Origin: Chloroflexota bacterium
Lineage (GTDB): Bacteria; Chloroflexota; Ktedonobacteria; Ktedonobacterales; Ktedonobacteraceae
Assembly: GCA_005881495.1 (NCBI GenBank)
Contig: VBHI01000362.1
Location: 1 to 43,626 of the forward strand
Direction: 5' to 3'
Length of the DNA: 43,626 nucleotides
Every line of letters begins with the position of its first letter. Position 1 is the stretch's first letter. The notes under the pieces were generated by a model that ran no database searches, was not told the DNA's origin, and saw only the letters and a program-made list of their open reading frames with translations. Positions 43,485 to 43,626 of this stretch are shown here, piece after piece. Made by a program: the position numbers and the translations under genes.

Positions 43485-43626
43485 TTATGAACCAGGAGTA
43501 TATCCCGTCAACTCAACATAGCCTTCACCCTGGACAACTTGTCCTGCACTCTGCCCCTGAATGCTCACAGCGCCTTCCCAGTAGCTATTGCCCGTTGATT
43601 GGTACACCACAAGCTCCTGGTCTTTC
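43485..43626 (-). CDS. Lipocalin-like (AttH/CrtC-type) protein, 3' end only
   Basis: The frame runs off the window on the minus strand and ends KDQELVVYQSTGNSYWEGAV, then SIQGQSAGQVVQGEGYVELT and GYTPGS before the stop at 43485. YWEGAVSIxG with GxGYVELTGY is the C-terminal signature of AttH / carotenoid-hydratase lipocalin-like beta-barrel proteins. Only about 47 residues are visible, so the substrate cannot be inferred. Confidence 0.7.
   Translation of the reverse strand, partial: KDQELVVYQSTGNSYWEGAVSIQGQSAGQVVQGEGYVELTGYTPGS

Noticed and set aside
1..43626. CRISPR array or prophage
   Set aside because: No regularly spaced repeats or phage structural genes were seen.

Overview
The window looks like chromosomal DNA of a filament-forming Chloroflexota bacterium of the Ktedonobacteria type. 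That is an inference from gene content, not from a marker gene: multi-zinc-ribbon proteins, TPR and MalT/LuxR-type regulators, STAND-ATPase/WD40 remnants, a DUF6483-type protein, a T-box-controlled valS and many decayed transposon pieces. The GC content is moderate.

Layout. 1-17 kb is a stable housekeeping region. It holds a 5'-truncated class-V aminotransferase (Moco-sulfurase-like), a zinc-ribbon membrane protein, valS with its T-box leader and promoter, an RpoD-family sigma factor, a five-zinc-ribbon protein, a compact operon (M16 peptidase, large TPR protein, Roadblock/LC7 protein), a CPBP protease, a six-TM potassium channel and a BON-domain protein.

17-22.7 kb is a five-gene minus-strand unit: NuoB, a NuoI/NuoE hybrid, an altered NuoF, an 802-residue fusion of a 2Fe-2S domain, a GltD-type flavoprotein and ferredoxin domains, then a GH1 glycosidase. 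No NuoC/D or membrane subunits are present. This is the most unusual system here: a complex-I-like electron-input module joined to a GltD-type NAD(P)H oxidoreductase.

23-24 kb carries a HAD phosphatase whose stop codon overlaps the -35 box of a selC gene (tRNA-Sec, anticodon TCA). The host therefore probably makes selenoproteins, although no selA/B/D or clear selenoprotein gene is in the window.

24-37 kb is an accessory zone full of debris: an IS3 transposase with two amber codons fused to a truncated carboxymuconolactone decarboxylase gene, a STAND/WD40 pseudogene with two frameshifts, a decayed antibiotic-biosynthesis monooxygenase gene, a TniB-like transposition ATPase fragment with a zinc-ribbon partner, an HtrA fragment, a gene behind PadR-like palindromes, a MalT/LuxR-type fragment and an IS21 IstA remnant. 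Intact genes among them encode an ion-channel-like protein, an alpha/beta hydrolase, a DUF1801 protein, a DUF4242 protein, a PrxQ peroxiredoxin and a Rieske protein preceded by an unlisted 43-residue membrane peptide.

37-43.6 kb holds an Lgt-like protein and a vanadium haloperoxidase, flanked by two copies of a 64-bp repeat, then FtsH, a DUF6483-type protein, a small protein with two coupled mini-ORFs in front, and the 3' end of a lipocalin-like gene running off the window.
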